Positions 29,323-42,258 of a stretch of 64,000 nucleotides of DNA are shown one piece after another. Source of the DNA: Annona cherimola (taxonomy: Eukaryota; Streptophyta; Magnoliopsida; Magnoliales; Annonaceae); assembly GCA_030490835.1 (NCBI GenBank), contig CM059972.1, positions 58,819,563 through 58,883,562 on the forward strand, in the 5' to 3' direction. Within the stretch, counting starts at the first letter, position 1. Every line of letters begins with the position of its first letter. The translations under genes and the position numbers were made by a program. A model generated the notes under the pieces. It was not told the DNA's origin. It made no database searches and saw nothing but the letters and a program-made list of their open reading frames with translations.

Positions 29323-31910
29323 TGTGGTATCAGAGCCCACGTTTTGATTTTGGGTATAATAGATTCCACCCATGATTATTTAAGAATTCTTGAAATATTC
29401 ATTATTGTATTAGAATATTCATGTGATTATTATTATTATTATTTTTTGGATGCATGAATCTGAAAGATGTATAAATGCATTATGCCATACATATATATAT
29501 TTTTTACGATGGAATAAAACCTATGATGTCATACATGAATATATTGCCAGTTAAGAGATTTTTTTTTATTCAGATATGCGTACATGCTATCATAATCGGA
29601 TTTATCACATTATATTACTTTAATGAATTATATGCTATTAATGGCATGGTTGTAAAAAAAAAATTTATTTTGCCTAATGTGTATTTAATTTTGTTGATTT
29701 GAGATATGAAATATGTCATTAAAGATGTAGCAGTATGATGCTTAGGAATATGGAATAAATTAAAGTAAAATAAATAAATAAAAATAAAGGTATGGCCCGC
29801 TGCCGTTTTCGTTAAACCTCTGATGGCCGGAAACCCATCAGCGCCGTTGTTAACGCTGGAACCTAGTAGCGGTTGCTGCCGCCTATCAAAACCCGCCGCT
29901 GCCTTTGTTCACCACTGCCGAAGAAGACAGTGGGAGTGCTTGACGAGTCCCACGGCTGCTGTATCTGAAGCTGGACGTGGACGGTGCCGGGCTACTGCAG
30001 CTGGATTGCTGCCAGAAACCGCGCAGCGTACTGCTGTTATGACTGTAGCCGGAGAAGACTGGACGAACAGGATCTGCGGTGGCCGGCAGAGGCATCGGCC
30101 TGCCGGAGACAGCGACGAGCAGCGGACGGCAGACAGGCGGCAAAACTGGTTGACGATGCTGGTGAAGACGCTGCCAGCTGCTGCTACCGAGCGTCTGGAT
30201 GGAACGGAGAAAGACACGGCAGCAGCAGCCGGACGGTTGCAGCGGGTGATCCACGGCGAGCAGCTGGTGGCGAATGGCAGTGGCGGGCGGTGGCGGGCGT
30301 TGACGGCGACAGTCGGCAGCCAGCTGGCTGGGGCGGCCGGCAGCAGGCAGTAGCATATGGGTGGCGGCGCTGGATGCTAGGGTTTCTAAAGGGCGAAGAT
30401 GATAATATATAATAATAATAATAATAATAAATTATAAGAAATAAACCAGAGGGGCTTTCTGTAATTTATTATAGTGGGGTGTTGCTGTAATTTTAGTAAA
30501 CTAGTTCTCTCCCTCTTTAGCCGGGCTTGGGCATTTTCAGGCCTGTCCACTAAGCCCATAAAGAATAGCCCTATAAGCCCATGAATTGACTTAGTTTAGC
30601 TAAGCCCATTTCCGGCCTCGGCTTGAACCAACATCTCAGGCCCAACGTGACAGCCCACTCAACCTCAAGTTGAGAGGCCCATCCAATTAGGCCCATTTTC
30701 GGCCCACTCAAGTTTAAGCCCAACCCAACAGTCTAGTCCAGCCCGTTTGAAATCTGACACCATTGGACACGTGGCATGTTTATGACCGTCCAAATAAAAT
30801 TTAACATATTTTATGATCCTGTTATCCAAATTGGATGATCCAATAGTCATTTTCTATGTTTTTGGATATTCTGGATCTAATGGAAGGGTCTGATTAAGCT
30901 AAATAGGTCTATAAATCTGATTTTTTAAGAATATTTATGCAAAAATTTTGAATTATATGTGCAATTAATTCATGTGATTAGTTTATAAATGCTTGATTAG
31001 CAATTTATGATTTATTGCTTTCTAGTTAATTTTAAGCATGCAATGTATATATATATATGAATAATTATATAAATTATGATTATTAAATTTTATAGTGAGA
31101 ATTACATTCCATGGCATGACTGGAGGTTGGTGTCTAGGCAAGAGGTATTGAAGATGATCACGTGGTTATTTAATTAGGTCCCTGCTATGCAGGGGGAGCC
31201 TCCCACGCCCCACCTCACTTACCTGGCTAACCAAAAGAAATAATATGAAATTTAATCGCACATAATGAATTTAATAATCATTATTATTGAATTATTCATA
31301 TATATATGTATATTATACTCTGTAATTTATATTAATAATTTTGATTGTATATTTTTAGTTGCCCCAAAGGGTCTAAAATATATTTTCAAAATTATTAATT
31401 AAATGGAGAGAATATTGTTGTTTATTTTTCTCATAACGGAAATTGCAAGTAATTTTCATTATGCAATTTATGTTTAATAATATTGTTCATCTTTATGTCT
31501 TATGTTGCCCTGAAGGGTCTAAGATGTTTAGTTAATCAAATTTATTAAACAAAGAGAGAATAATATAATTTTTCCTCTCATCATAGAAATTGCATTATTA
31601 AAGAATATTATATTATAGTTCTACCCGAAGGTAGCTATAATTTAATATTTTATCAATAATTAACTAGACTGCATAAACACGGGAAATTTTCTACCCGAAG
31701 GTGGGGATTTCTTGACTTTGTGTATTCATAATTAATTATTGAATATTATTGTTTATCATAGCATTATTGAATATAATCATGCATTATTGCTTGTGTGATT
31801 AAATTTAAAATTTTAGCTATGATTAATTAATGTTAATAGAATTATTACATAATATTTTATCTGAATCATAATGGTAATGTGAGTTTAATCATTTTTTTAC
31901 AGCTATGGCT
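29323..31910 (+). other. Copia untranslated leader with GC-rich and GCCCA-rich zones
   Basis: No coding domain. 29790-30370 is GC-rich with CAG/CTG runs (translated frames are Ala/Arg-rich noise). 30525-30740 holds about nine AGCCCA or GGCCCA motifs. 31360-31700 has paired short repeats (AAGGGTCTAA twice, CTACCCGAAGGT twice). TTTTTTACAGCTATG near 31902 looks like an acceptor site right before the gag start, so the leader may be spliced. Confidence 0.5.
29325..29337 (+). other. Copia primer-binding site, initiator tRNA-Met
   Basis: TGGTATCAGAGCC two bases after the LTR. The same tRNA is used by the unrelated TRIM arrays of this window, while the gypsy element uses tRNA-Trp. Confidence 0.85.
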
Positions 31911-31912
31911 CC

Positions 31913-31936
31913 TGATGCGTACCAAGTGCTTGTCGT
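31913..31936 (+). pseudogene. Copia gag start codon region
   Basis: ATGGCTCCTGATG opens gag (MAPD...). Within a dozen bases the reading is interrupted by the inserted 2.3-kb segment; gag resumes at about 34217 with SAPIPQSHLSNIS. Confidence 0.55.
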
Positions 31937-34216
31937 TAAGAGCACTGTGATCACCAGTTTAATTAAAATTAACCGAAACACATTAAAGCTACCACTATAC
32001 GGGTGATAGTGTAGAATAACGGTGAGTTGGGTCGAATCCACAGAGAGGCTATATATTTTGAATTATTTTAAGCAAAAATAAAAGAGAAAAGTGAAAGAGG
32101 GTGCAGAGAAGAAAAAGAAAGAAATTAGAGAGAAAGGAGAAGAAATTAGAGAGAGAAGAAAGAAGAGAGAGAAAGCATATAAATAAGAGAGAGAAAGAGA
32201 CAGAGAAAGGAAAGAAGAAATTGCAAATAACTAAAAATTAAATCTAAACTAGGATAGTAATTAAAAGACTACAGAAATTAATCTATGAAAGCAGGAATGA
32301 AAATTGCATTAAATGTAATATGAGAATTACAATGCATAAAGCGATAAATCTATGCTAAATATTACAAATCTAAAATTAACAACTACAAAGCATTAAAGAA
32401 AAACTATAATTAACAGAAATTTATTTACCCCAATTCTTGAAAAACCACTCTTTTTGAAGAGCAATTCAAGCCTTTGGAGTTTTTCTCACTTGGCAAAGGT
32501 CCCACCTCAATAGGCCCCACTTCAAGTGATGGAAGGATGAGTTGTGTTGGGACGAGTGGAGGGGCCCTCCTTTTATAGTTGTGGGAGGGACCCAATGACC
32601 AAAGTCGAATCCGATGTGGGATTGCTTGCGCAAGGCTGCTTTGCATTGCCGGCTTATTTGTTCATTTACACGCTGCCTCCTTCTTGCTATGGCTGCTTTG
32701 GGGTTGATGTCGTTGAGGATTGCGCGGGGAGAAGGACTTGCCATTTTTGGTTGGTGAAGCTTAGAGGCTCTGGATCGTGGCTGCTAAAGCTGGTGCTTGG
32801 GCGTGCTGAAATTGAGGGTTGGCAATGGCTATGATTAGCTGCTGGAATTTTTTGATCGAATTTGAGAGCTGCTTGTCCGGTTGCTGTGCGGAAAAATTCA
32901 TTGGTGCTGAAAATTCTACTTCGTCGGATTTAGGGGAGGCAGCTGATTTTGAACCGCGCTGCTGCCCGTCGATTTCTCATGGCTGGAATTCGTTACTGTC
33001 GAGGCTGCGTTGATGACTGTTTGGGTTATCTGGATTGAAAGGGGCGACGACCAATTTTTTTCTGTTGTTCCCATGTTCGGATCATGATTTCGATGACGCC
33101 ACTGTAGGCAACTACCTGCTGGTTTGGGCAGCTCGGTGGTTTGAAAGATTGCCTCGCTGTTGTTGATGGAGAAGATGGCTAGCTGCTATGGATTGCCGTC
33201 AGGTTGCGTTGCTAGAGGAACGACTGATACCGTGGCTGCTCGCTGCCGTGGTTGGGGAAGATGGATTTTTGAAATGGGGATGTTGTACGCGAGCTTGAAT
33301 GCAGCTGCAGGTCAGATGGGTTTTCCATGGCGGCCATTTCTGCTGGAGGCGAGGATCAATGGAAGCTGCAATGGCTGTCGTACGGTTTTGCTTTTTAAGG
33401 ATGGGTTGCTGGTCATTTTCTTTGGTTGTGCAGATAACCGGATGGGGCTGGAAAGCTTGTTGTGAGAGACGTCAAAGGCAGTGAGGCGGGCGAGGAGGCC
33501 GAGCTGGGCGGCGATCTGTTTTTGGCGTTGTGAATGGGTTCGCAGGCTGTTCGGTTCTGCTGCCACGGCTTGGAGAAGACGGTGCTGAATGCTGGGTCTG
33601 GCTTGCAATTGGTCGCTGGATTAGGCAAGGGATCAGGAGGGTTTGGAATTGGTGTTGGGTTTGCTCGGCGGCTTGGAAAATGGCTGCCGGATGGTGAGTT
33701 TGGTGAAGGTGGACATTGGGGAAGATGGAGCACCGGAATATGGTGCTCCGGCGTCGCACAATCGTGTGTACTCATGCAGGGGCAAAAACGTAGATTTTAA
33801 TATTTAAGTTTTGTTAAAATAAGTTTAATAAGCTTGCTGAGATTTTTAATTTACTTTTTAGTCCTTTTTGAATTTATTTATTATTATTATTATTTTATCT
33901 TAAAAATTTTTTACAGTTTGCTTTATAACCATAGTTTAGATTATATTTATAATTGTATGCATGATTTTTCAATTAAATGGTTTTAAACTTTTGCCCAAAT
34001 TATATTAATATGCTAATACATATTTTAACGTTAAAATTTTTCTAGGGGATTTATATTTTTAAGAATGTTACAAAATGACTCACTTTATAACAAAATTAAA
34101 GATTTTACGAAAAATATGATTTTCATGAAATTTCACTTAAAACATGCATTTAATTAATGTTTTAATGTCTAACAGCATGAATTTAATATGAAATTAAATG
34201 AAAATTTTTAGACTTA
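31926..34216. mobile_element. Unclassified insertion inside copia gag
   Basis: About 2.3 kb separates the gag start from the rest of gag. It opens GCGTACCAAGTGCTTGTCG, has CTACCACTATACGGGTGATA near 31990, a polypurine stretch (32090-32215), a GC-richer zone (32540-33780) with no recognised domain, and an AT-rich end. I find neither clear inverted ends nor a target duplication, so the edges are uncertain by some bases and the class is open. Confidence 0.5.
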
Positions 34217-34770
34217 TCAGCTCCTATTCCTCAATCTCATCTGTCTAATATTTCGACACTGAATGGATCAAATTACTCTGATTGACATGAACAATTACTT
34301 ATCACCTAGGATGTTTGGATATGGATTTAGCCCTTCGTGTTGCAAAACCTAATGACTTAACGCTTGAAAGTACTGATAGTCAAAAGATTCAATTTGATAA
34401 ATGGGAGCGTTCCAACAGGTTGTCTCTTATGATTATAAAGAGTACAATAGAAAGGAACATCAGGGGCTCTATTTCTGACCCTGAAAATGAAAGTGCCAAA
34501 ACTTATCTTGACTCAATTAAGGAAAAATTCAGTGGGTCAGATAAAGCATTAGCTGGAATGCTCACTAACAAATTGACTTCAATGAAATATGATGGCATTT
34601 GTGGAGTGCGAAAGCACATAATGGAAATGTCAAATATAGCTGGGAAACTTAATGAACTAGAGATGAAAATCTCTGACTCTTTCCTAGTCATATTTGTCTT
34701 AAACTCTCTTCCATCTCAGTTTTCTCAATTCAAAATCTCCTATAACACACAAAAGGATAATGGACTTTAA
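34217..34770 (+). pseudogene. Copia gag (capsid-like domain)
   Basis: The frame SAPIPQSHLSNISTLNGSNYSD starts the domain. A TGA replaces the usual Trp after YSD, and a lost base near 34305 shifts the frame into MDLALRVAKPNDL. From there it continues through QFDKWERSNRLSLMIIKS, AKTYLDSIKEKFSG and ADVLNSLP-like text (VFVLNSLPSQFSQFKISYN). A further frameshift near 34755 ends it. It resembles the UBN2-type gag of plant copia elements, which forms the particle shell. Confidence 0.75.
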
Positions 34771-34784
34771 ATGAATTAATATCC

Positions 34785-36188
34785 ATGTGTGTACAAGAGG
34801 AAGAGAGATTAAAGCAGGATGGATCAATGACTATCTATTTCACATCGACTTTTAAGCAGTACAAGTCAAAGAAAGGAAAAGAGAAGAATAAATTTCCATT
34901 AAAGAAAGGCTTAGAGGATGGATTGAAAAAGTCCGCTGAGAAATGTCATTTCCGTAAAAAGAAAGGACATTTTAAGAAAGATTGTCTCAAGCAGAAGAGT
35001 TGGTTCGAAAAGAAAGGTAACAATTATGTACATGTTTGCCTTGAAACCAATTTCATAAATGTATCCTCTAATTTATGGTATATTGACTCTGGTGCTGCTA
35101 TCCATGTTTCAAACTCTTTGCAGGCATTCCATTCAACCCGCAACCCAAAACCGCATGAGTCATCTATTTTAATGGGCAATCTGACCAAGTCTAAAGTTAA
35201 AGCAATAGGAAATTGCAGGCTTCGCCTTGACACAGGGCATTTTTTAGAACTGCATGATGTTTTCTATATTCCGTCCATTTCTAGGAATTTAATTTCTTTG
35301 CCAAAACTTGATGTAATGGGTTATTCTTTCAGTTTTGCAAACTCAAAGTTTTCTTTATTTAAAAATTCTATTTTAGTTGGAACTGGAACATTGTTAAATG
35401 GTTTATACCAAATAAGTGCAGATTGCTCATTTATTAATTATTCATCTACCTTAAATGTATGTGCTGGTAATAAACGTGGTATGATTGATGAAAATTCCTC
35501 CATGTTGTGGCATAAAAGGTTGGGTCACATATCGAAAGAAAGGATGCTAAGATTAGTAAAAGACGGGGTATTAACTACTCTAGATTTTACTGATTTTAGC
35601 ATATGTATCGATTGTATTAAAGGAATACAAATCAAAACTCAGAAAAAGAGTGCCATGAGAAGCAATGGACTTTTAGAATTGATCCACACCGATATTTGTG
35701 GTCCATTCTCATCATGTATTGGAGGTAAAAAGTACTTTATCACGTTTATTGATGATTTCTCACATTATGATTTTATTTTTCTATTACATGAAAAGTCTGA
35801 TTCTTTGAACACTTTTAAAATATTCAAAGAATTAGTAGAAAAGAAATTAGATAGGAAAATAAAAGTTGTGAGATCTGACAGGGGTGGTGAATATTATGGT
35901 AAACATGGTCAATTAGGTCGAATCCCTGGTCCATTTGCTAAATTTTTAGAAGAAAATGGTATTGAACCTCAATATACGATGTCTGGAACTCCTCAACAAA
36001 ATGGTGTTGCTGAAAGAAGAAATCGTACTCTCATGGATATGGTGAGAAGTATGATTAGCAACTCATCATTACCCTTATTCTTGTGGAGTGAAGCCTTGAA
36101 AACTGCTATGTATATCCTCAACAGAGTTCTCAGTAAAGCTGTTTCTAAAACTCCATTTGAGTTATGGACAGACAGGAAACCAGTCTGA
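34785..36188 (+). pseudogene. Copia zinc knuckle, protease and integrase
   Basis: 467 codons open. The zinc knuckle near residue 55 is [14 protein letters not shown], where the second Cys of C-x2-C is Arg, so it is broken. The protease motif is [12 protein letters not shown] (DSGA). The integrase HHCC is in [14 protein letters not shown] and CIDCIKG; its core begins [11 protein letters not shown], with D in RSDRGGEY and E in [15 protein letters not shown] lost base near 36175 ends the frame (KPV then stop) and the protein continues in the next frame as [14 protein letters not shown]. Confidence 0.8.
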
Positions 36189-36955
36189 GACATATGCATA
36201 TTTGGGGTTGTCAAGCAGAAGCAAGGATACTCAACCCACAAGAAAAGAAATTGGACCCAAGGACTATTAGTTGTTTCTTTATTGGGTATCCAGAATGGTC
36301 TAAAGGGTATAGATTTTACAGTCCGTCTCATAATACTAGGATCATTGAGACTGGAACAGCTCGATTCATTGAGAATGGCAAAAATAGTGGGAGCACAACT
36401 CCACGAAATGTGGAATTTGAGGAAATCAGAGACCTTTCCTCTGGTTCATCATTAATAGATGCAAGAACTGAGATTGTTGATTATAACATGACAGATCAAC
36501 AACCAGTAATTGCTATGAAGCCCACAGAAGAGACTAATAATGAATCGATCTCAATTCCAAATGACATTCATCAATATGATAATGTAGAACATATTAATGA
36601 GCCAAGAAGGACTAATCGAATAAGGAGACCTGCTATTTCAGATGACTACATTATATATTTGGAAGAATGTATTGACGATCCTTGTATTGAAAATGATCCA
36701 TTAACATTCAAAGAAGCCATTAATAGTGAAAAGTCTGAATTATGGATCAATGCTATGAAAGATGAATTAGAATCTATGTTTCAAAACAAAGTTTGGAATC
36801 TTGTTACGTTGCCTAAAGGGAGCAAACCTGTTGGTTGTAAATGGATATTCAAAACCAAACGGGACCCTAAGGGTAATGTAGAAAGAAGGTATAAGGCTAG
36901 ACTTGTTGCTAAAGGATTCACACAAATAGAAGGTATGATTATAAGGAGACATTTT
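36164..36955 (+). pseudogene. Copia integrase tail and RT start
   Basis: Starts within the overlap with the previous segment. [15 protein letters not shown] and YRFYSPSHNTRIIETGTARF are the integrase C-terminal part; ELWINAMKDELESMFQNKVW and GCKWIFKTKRDPKG, KARLVAKGFTQIEG start the RT. A frameshift near 36935 replaces the expected next block with GMIIRRHFHQSS. Confidence 0.75.
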
Positions 36956-36990
36956 CACCAGTCTTCAGAAAAGACTCATTCAGAATTATT

Positions 36991-37911
36991 ATGGCATTAG
37001 TAGCTTACTTTGACTTAGAATTACACCAAATTGATGTAAAGACGACATTTCTGAATGAGGATTTAGAAGAGGAGGTATACATGGTGCAGCCTGAAGGATT
37101 TGAAATGGAAGAAAAGGACACATTAGTATGCAAATTAAAGAAATCTATATATGGACTTAAACAAGCTTTCCGATAGTGGTATTTAAAGTTCAACAAAGTT
37201 ATCACTTCCTTTGGATTTACAGAAAACATTGGTGACCAATGTATATATCTAAAGTTGAGTGGGAGCAAGTTTATATTTTTGATTCTATATGTAGATGATA
37301 TTTTGCTTGCTACTAATGATTTAGGTCTTTTACATAACACTAAAAGTTTCCTTTCTGAACATTTTGATATGAAAGATATGAGTGAGGCATCATGTGTCAT
37401 AGGAATTGAGGTCCATCGAAATAGGCCTAAAAGACTTTTAGGGTTATCACAGAGGGCGTATATCAATAAAATTTTAGAAAGATTCCAAATGTCCAATTGC
37501 TCATCATGTGAAGTGCCAATCTTTAAAGGTCAAAAATATGGTCTGCATCAGTGTCCACAGAATGAGATTGAGAAACAGGAAATGAGGTCTATCCCATATG
37601 CTTCTGCTCTTGGGAGCATGATGTATGCGCAGGTTTGCACACGTCCTGACATCAGTTATGCTATGGGATTACTTAGAAAATATCAAAGCAATCTAGGAAT
37701 GGAACATTGGAAAGCAGCAAAGAAAGTAATGCGATATCTCCAAGGAACTAAAGATTATAAACTCACATATGCAAAAACTGATCAATTAGAAGTGATCGGT
37801 TATACAGATTCAGATTATGCTGGTTGTATAGATAGCAGAAGATCCACGTCAGGCTATATTTTTCTCTTAGCCGGTGGAGCAGTTTCATGGAAGAGTGGGA
37901 GACAAAAGTAG
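36991..37911 (+). pseudogene. Copia reverse transcriptase core and RNase H start
   Basis: MALVAYFDLELHQIDVKTTF leads to SIYGLKQAFR followed by TAG (37174-37176) where relatives have a Gln codon. Beyond the stop the frame carries the active-site LYVDDILLA, and RNase H starts with GYTDSDYAGCIDSRRSTSGY. The catalytic residues are present but the premature stop and flanking shifts kill the protein. Confidence 0.8.
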
Positions 37912-38291
37912 TCGACTCTACCATGGAAGCTGAATTTGTCGGCTGTCATGAAGTATCCTCACATGCACTTTGGTTGAGGAAATTTATCTCAGAGCTTAAA
38001 ATTATGGATTCTATCTCTAGGCCTCTGAGAATCAGTTGTGACAATTCATCAGCGATTAGCTTCTCCAATTATAGAAGAATTACTGGCGCTAACAAGCATA
38101 TTGATGCTAAGTTTATGTCGGTACAAGAAAGGATTAATGATCATCTGATATCGATTAGTTTTGTTGGCACTGCTGACATGATTGCTGATCCCATGACTAA
38201 GGCTCTGGCGCCCAAAGTTTTCTCTGGACATATAAGAAATATGAGTCTTGTTATGTGGGGGATAATTATTAATGTAATTGATACATTTTGA
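37887..38291 (+). pseudogene. Copia RNase H, 3' part
   Basis: After one more frameshift near 37908 the frame resumes as STMEAEFVGCHEVSSHALWL, RISCDNSSAISF and ADPMTKAL, the remaining acidic residues of copia RNase H. It ends 395 bases before the 3' LTR. Confidence 0.8.
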
Positions 38292-38671
38292 GATCTTATG
38301 TTGGATGATTATTTTCTTTTTGTTTCATTATGGTATTTTGTTGACAATTTTATGTGATTTGGAAATAAAAGATTTTATCTATTTGATATTAATGTGGGAC
38401 ATTAAAATCACATAATTGTAAATCTGCCATTAAGAACTTAGTTAAGTAAGTTTGTTAATATCGTGATGCGTGGAAGGAAGTATTATATTGAATATGACCA
38501 CCATGATCCATGTTGACAAATTTTCTTAACCTCAAGTATTAAAGTTGGATTGCGTATGTAATGACTGGGCATGTTTTTCAAATGAGTGCACTCGTCCGGG
38601 TAATTTTTCAAATGTTAATCCAAGGATTGTATTTTAATATAATTTTCTTTTTCTTTCTTAATTTTTATTAG

Positions 38672-38685
38672 GACAAGTGGGAGAA
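38672..38685 (+). other. Copia polypurine tract
   Basis: GACAAGTGGGAGAA directly before the 3' LTR, a form frequent in plant copia elements. Confidence 0.7.
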
Positions 38686-39006
38686 TGTTAGAGTTATACT
38701 CCTATAAAGGCGTCCTAATTAGATAATAAGTCTTGGATTTAAAGAAAGCCCAATCATATCTGAATTGCGTACGCAATCCGAGTTAGGTAGAACTGCACTT
38801 CTAATTGAGTCATGATGGGAAGGGCTCTATAAATAGAGGAGTCTAGGTCCCTCTCTCACACGTTTACATTACAAGTGGTTCCCATCTATCACTCGTATCA
38901 CGGGGAGAAGTGTTGAGAGAGAAGACCTCGTACTCTACTCGGTCTACAGGTGGAATTTACACACACATGGATTCAGGTACGCTTCCGCATCACATGATTT
39001 TCAACA
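38686..39006 (+). repeat. Copia 3' LTR
   Basis: Same length as the 5' LTR, about 98 percent identical by eye, and followed by the TTAGA duplication. The low divergence suggests insertion more recent than the amount of coding decay implies. Confidence 0.9.
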
Positions 39007-39011
39007 TTAGA

Positions 39012-39630
39012 CTCCCATCTACAGCCATCAACATTCTCGGTTCTAAAACTCTCTAACAAAATAAATAATTACTATTGTCAGAATTTAGCATCAATTTTAA
39101 TTGTTCAATCAACCTGCTTGCTGATTATAGGGAAAAAACCATTATTATTATTATTATTATTTTTTCTGAAGCAGTGGAAAAAACCATTAGTTAAGGATCG
39201 ATTAACTATTGTTCTTATTGTTGACGTCAAGATCACCACATGATGTTAGTCTTCCCCAGTGATGGTAGAGACCTTATCAACACATAGCTGGGTTGTCCAA
39301 CTTACACTACCTGTGAGCAATTTGTCAAAATTGGATCCATTAAAACACTAGTCAAAGGATTGCTTAGTTTAAACCAGATTAACTGTTTTTGAAAACCAGA
39401 TTGAATTGCTACGCTAGCAATTTATGATTTTATGTAAGATATATATTTCAGAAAATAAGATGTAATCAGTTATAATTTTATATAAGATATATACTTTATA
39501 AACGAAAAAATAAAAATGGAAATAAAAACTACTAAATATATGATCATTCTCACATATTAAAAAAGCCAAAAGCAATGTCATATATCTGGCCATTACTAAT
39601 AAATACCTCAGTCTTAGAAATCTCCACTCA
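39012..39630. other. Intergenic, no gene seen
   Basis: AT-rich sequence with an ATT run near 39145. Nothing recognised. Confidence 0.5.
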
Positions 39631-39635
39631 CCGTA

Positions 39636-41080
<1,445 letters not shown>

Positions 41081-41245
41081 TTGGGATTATCCTAGGATGG
41101 GATGATTGTGCAGTGCAATCTTTCATTTTCCAATACACCTTTACATAGTACTAATAAACCTTTACCCAATCCCAATATATCTTTATTCATTCTCAATATA
41201 CTTTTATCCCAAATTCTCATCCCATGTTTATCCCATCCAACCTCT
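41081..41245. mobile_element. Possible small MITE
   Basis: Ends GCTTGGGATTATCC...GATGGGATGA and CATCCCATG...TTATCCCATCCAACC are loosely inverted. No target duplication seen. Low confidence. Confidence 0.25.
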
Positions 41246-41485
41246 ACCAACCCCTAAACTATTAAACTTCACTTAATGATAGTTCACTAACTTACTAATT
41301 CACATCATATTTAATTTTCACCAATTGCATGTGAATGCAATGTCATGTTCATTTTATAGCTATGTATGACATGCATCATAAAAAATTAGACCCAATAGTC
41401 AGGCCCATCAGTGCTCTCACAATAATGTATAACTACAAAGATGGTCGCATATTTCTTCACACAAGCAATTATAATTTAGAATTAT

Positions 41486-42258
41486 TAGAGGTGAAAATTA
41501 AGGTAGGTTGGGGAGGGTTTGGGTGTGTTCAACCCTGATCCTATATTTTAAAAGTCTTGTTAGCTCTACATTTTATATCGGGTTGGGACCTTGATCTTAT
41601 ATTTTAAAAGTCCTGTTAACTCTATATTTTTATATCGGGTTGGGACAAGGTCGACCCTCACCTTTTTTTAATAAGTCTTAAGCTAAACTTCGGGTCAGTA
41701 TCAGAACAACAGATTGGGTTGAAAAAGCAAGTCAAAGTTTAAAAAATTTATATACCTATCAATATAAATTCATATCTATGATAAATTTAAATGTTAAATA
41801 TTTTAATATTTATTATTTAGTGAGTAAAATACAATTGTCATAATAAAGTATTAGTAAAATTTTTATTATAACTTTGTTTACAATTTAACCTTAATAAATA
41901 TGTGTATTGACATTAAAAAAGAAATTGATGTAAATTTTCAATTACATTTAAAAACTGTCAAATTGAAAAATAATAATATTCCTTTTTGTAAGATATGAGT
42001 AACATAGATAATATATTTTATTTCATTGATAAATATGTGAATGAGATAACTTGAACAACATATATGTAATTAAGAAATAAAAAATTGTCAATATAAACAA
42101 GTTATAAAGTTAAATATACATCAACATAAATCATAAAATTAAACATATTTATGTTGACCTGCTCTACCCCATCGGGTGGAAATCCTCGCACTGACCAACC
42201 TTCTTTAAAATAAGGGCAGCTCGAGTCACGAATTGACTGACCTTATTTTTCATCCCTA
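41486..42258. mobile_element. Candidate hAT-like MITE, decayed
   Basis: Inverted ends TAGAGGTGAAAATTAAGGT and ACCTTATTTTTCATCCCTA. An internal 62-bp duplication (41540-41655; CTATATTTTAAAAGTC... to GGGTTGGGAC) lies near the left end. I find no clean 8-bp duplication, so this is a candidate by end similarity only. Confidence 0.35.

Larger units (their letters stand above)
29002..39006 (+). mobile_element. Complete but inactive Ty1/copia retrotransposon
   Basis: Two 321-bp LTRs (29002-29322, 38686-39006) differ by about five substitutions and two single-base indels. Both sides carry the exact 5-bp duplication TTAGA (28997-29001, 39007-39011). The primer site (initiator tRNA-Met) follows the first LTR and a polypurine tract precedes the second. 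The gene order gag, zinc knuckle, protease, integrase, RT, RNase H is that of copia elements. It is about 10 kb because of a long leader (29323-31910) and an insertion of about 2.3 kb within gag. Many stops and frameshifts make it non-functional. Confidence 0.93.

Noticed and set aside
29823..30412. Overlapping long frames on both strands in a GC-rich block
   Set aside because: Low stop density caused by base composition; no domain, and the block lies in the copia leader.
32544..33800. Frames of up to 120 codons inside the copia insertion
   Set aside because: Frames overlap on both strands and show no recognisable domain.
29002..39006. Endogenous pararetrovirus origin for the RT-bearing region
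   Set aside because: LTRs, primer site, 5-bp duplication and copia gene order fit a retrotransposon; no movement-protein or viral coat motif is seen.
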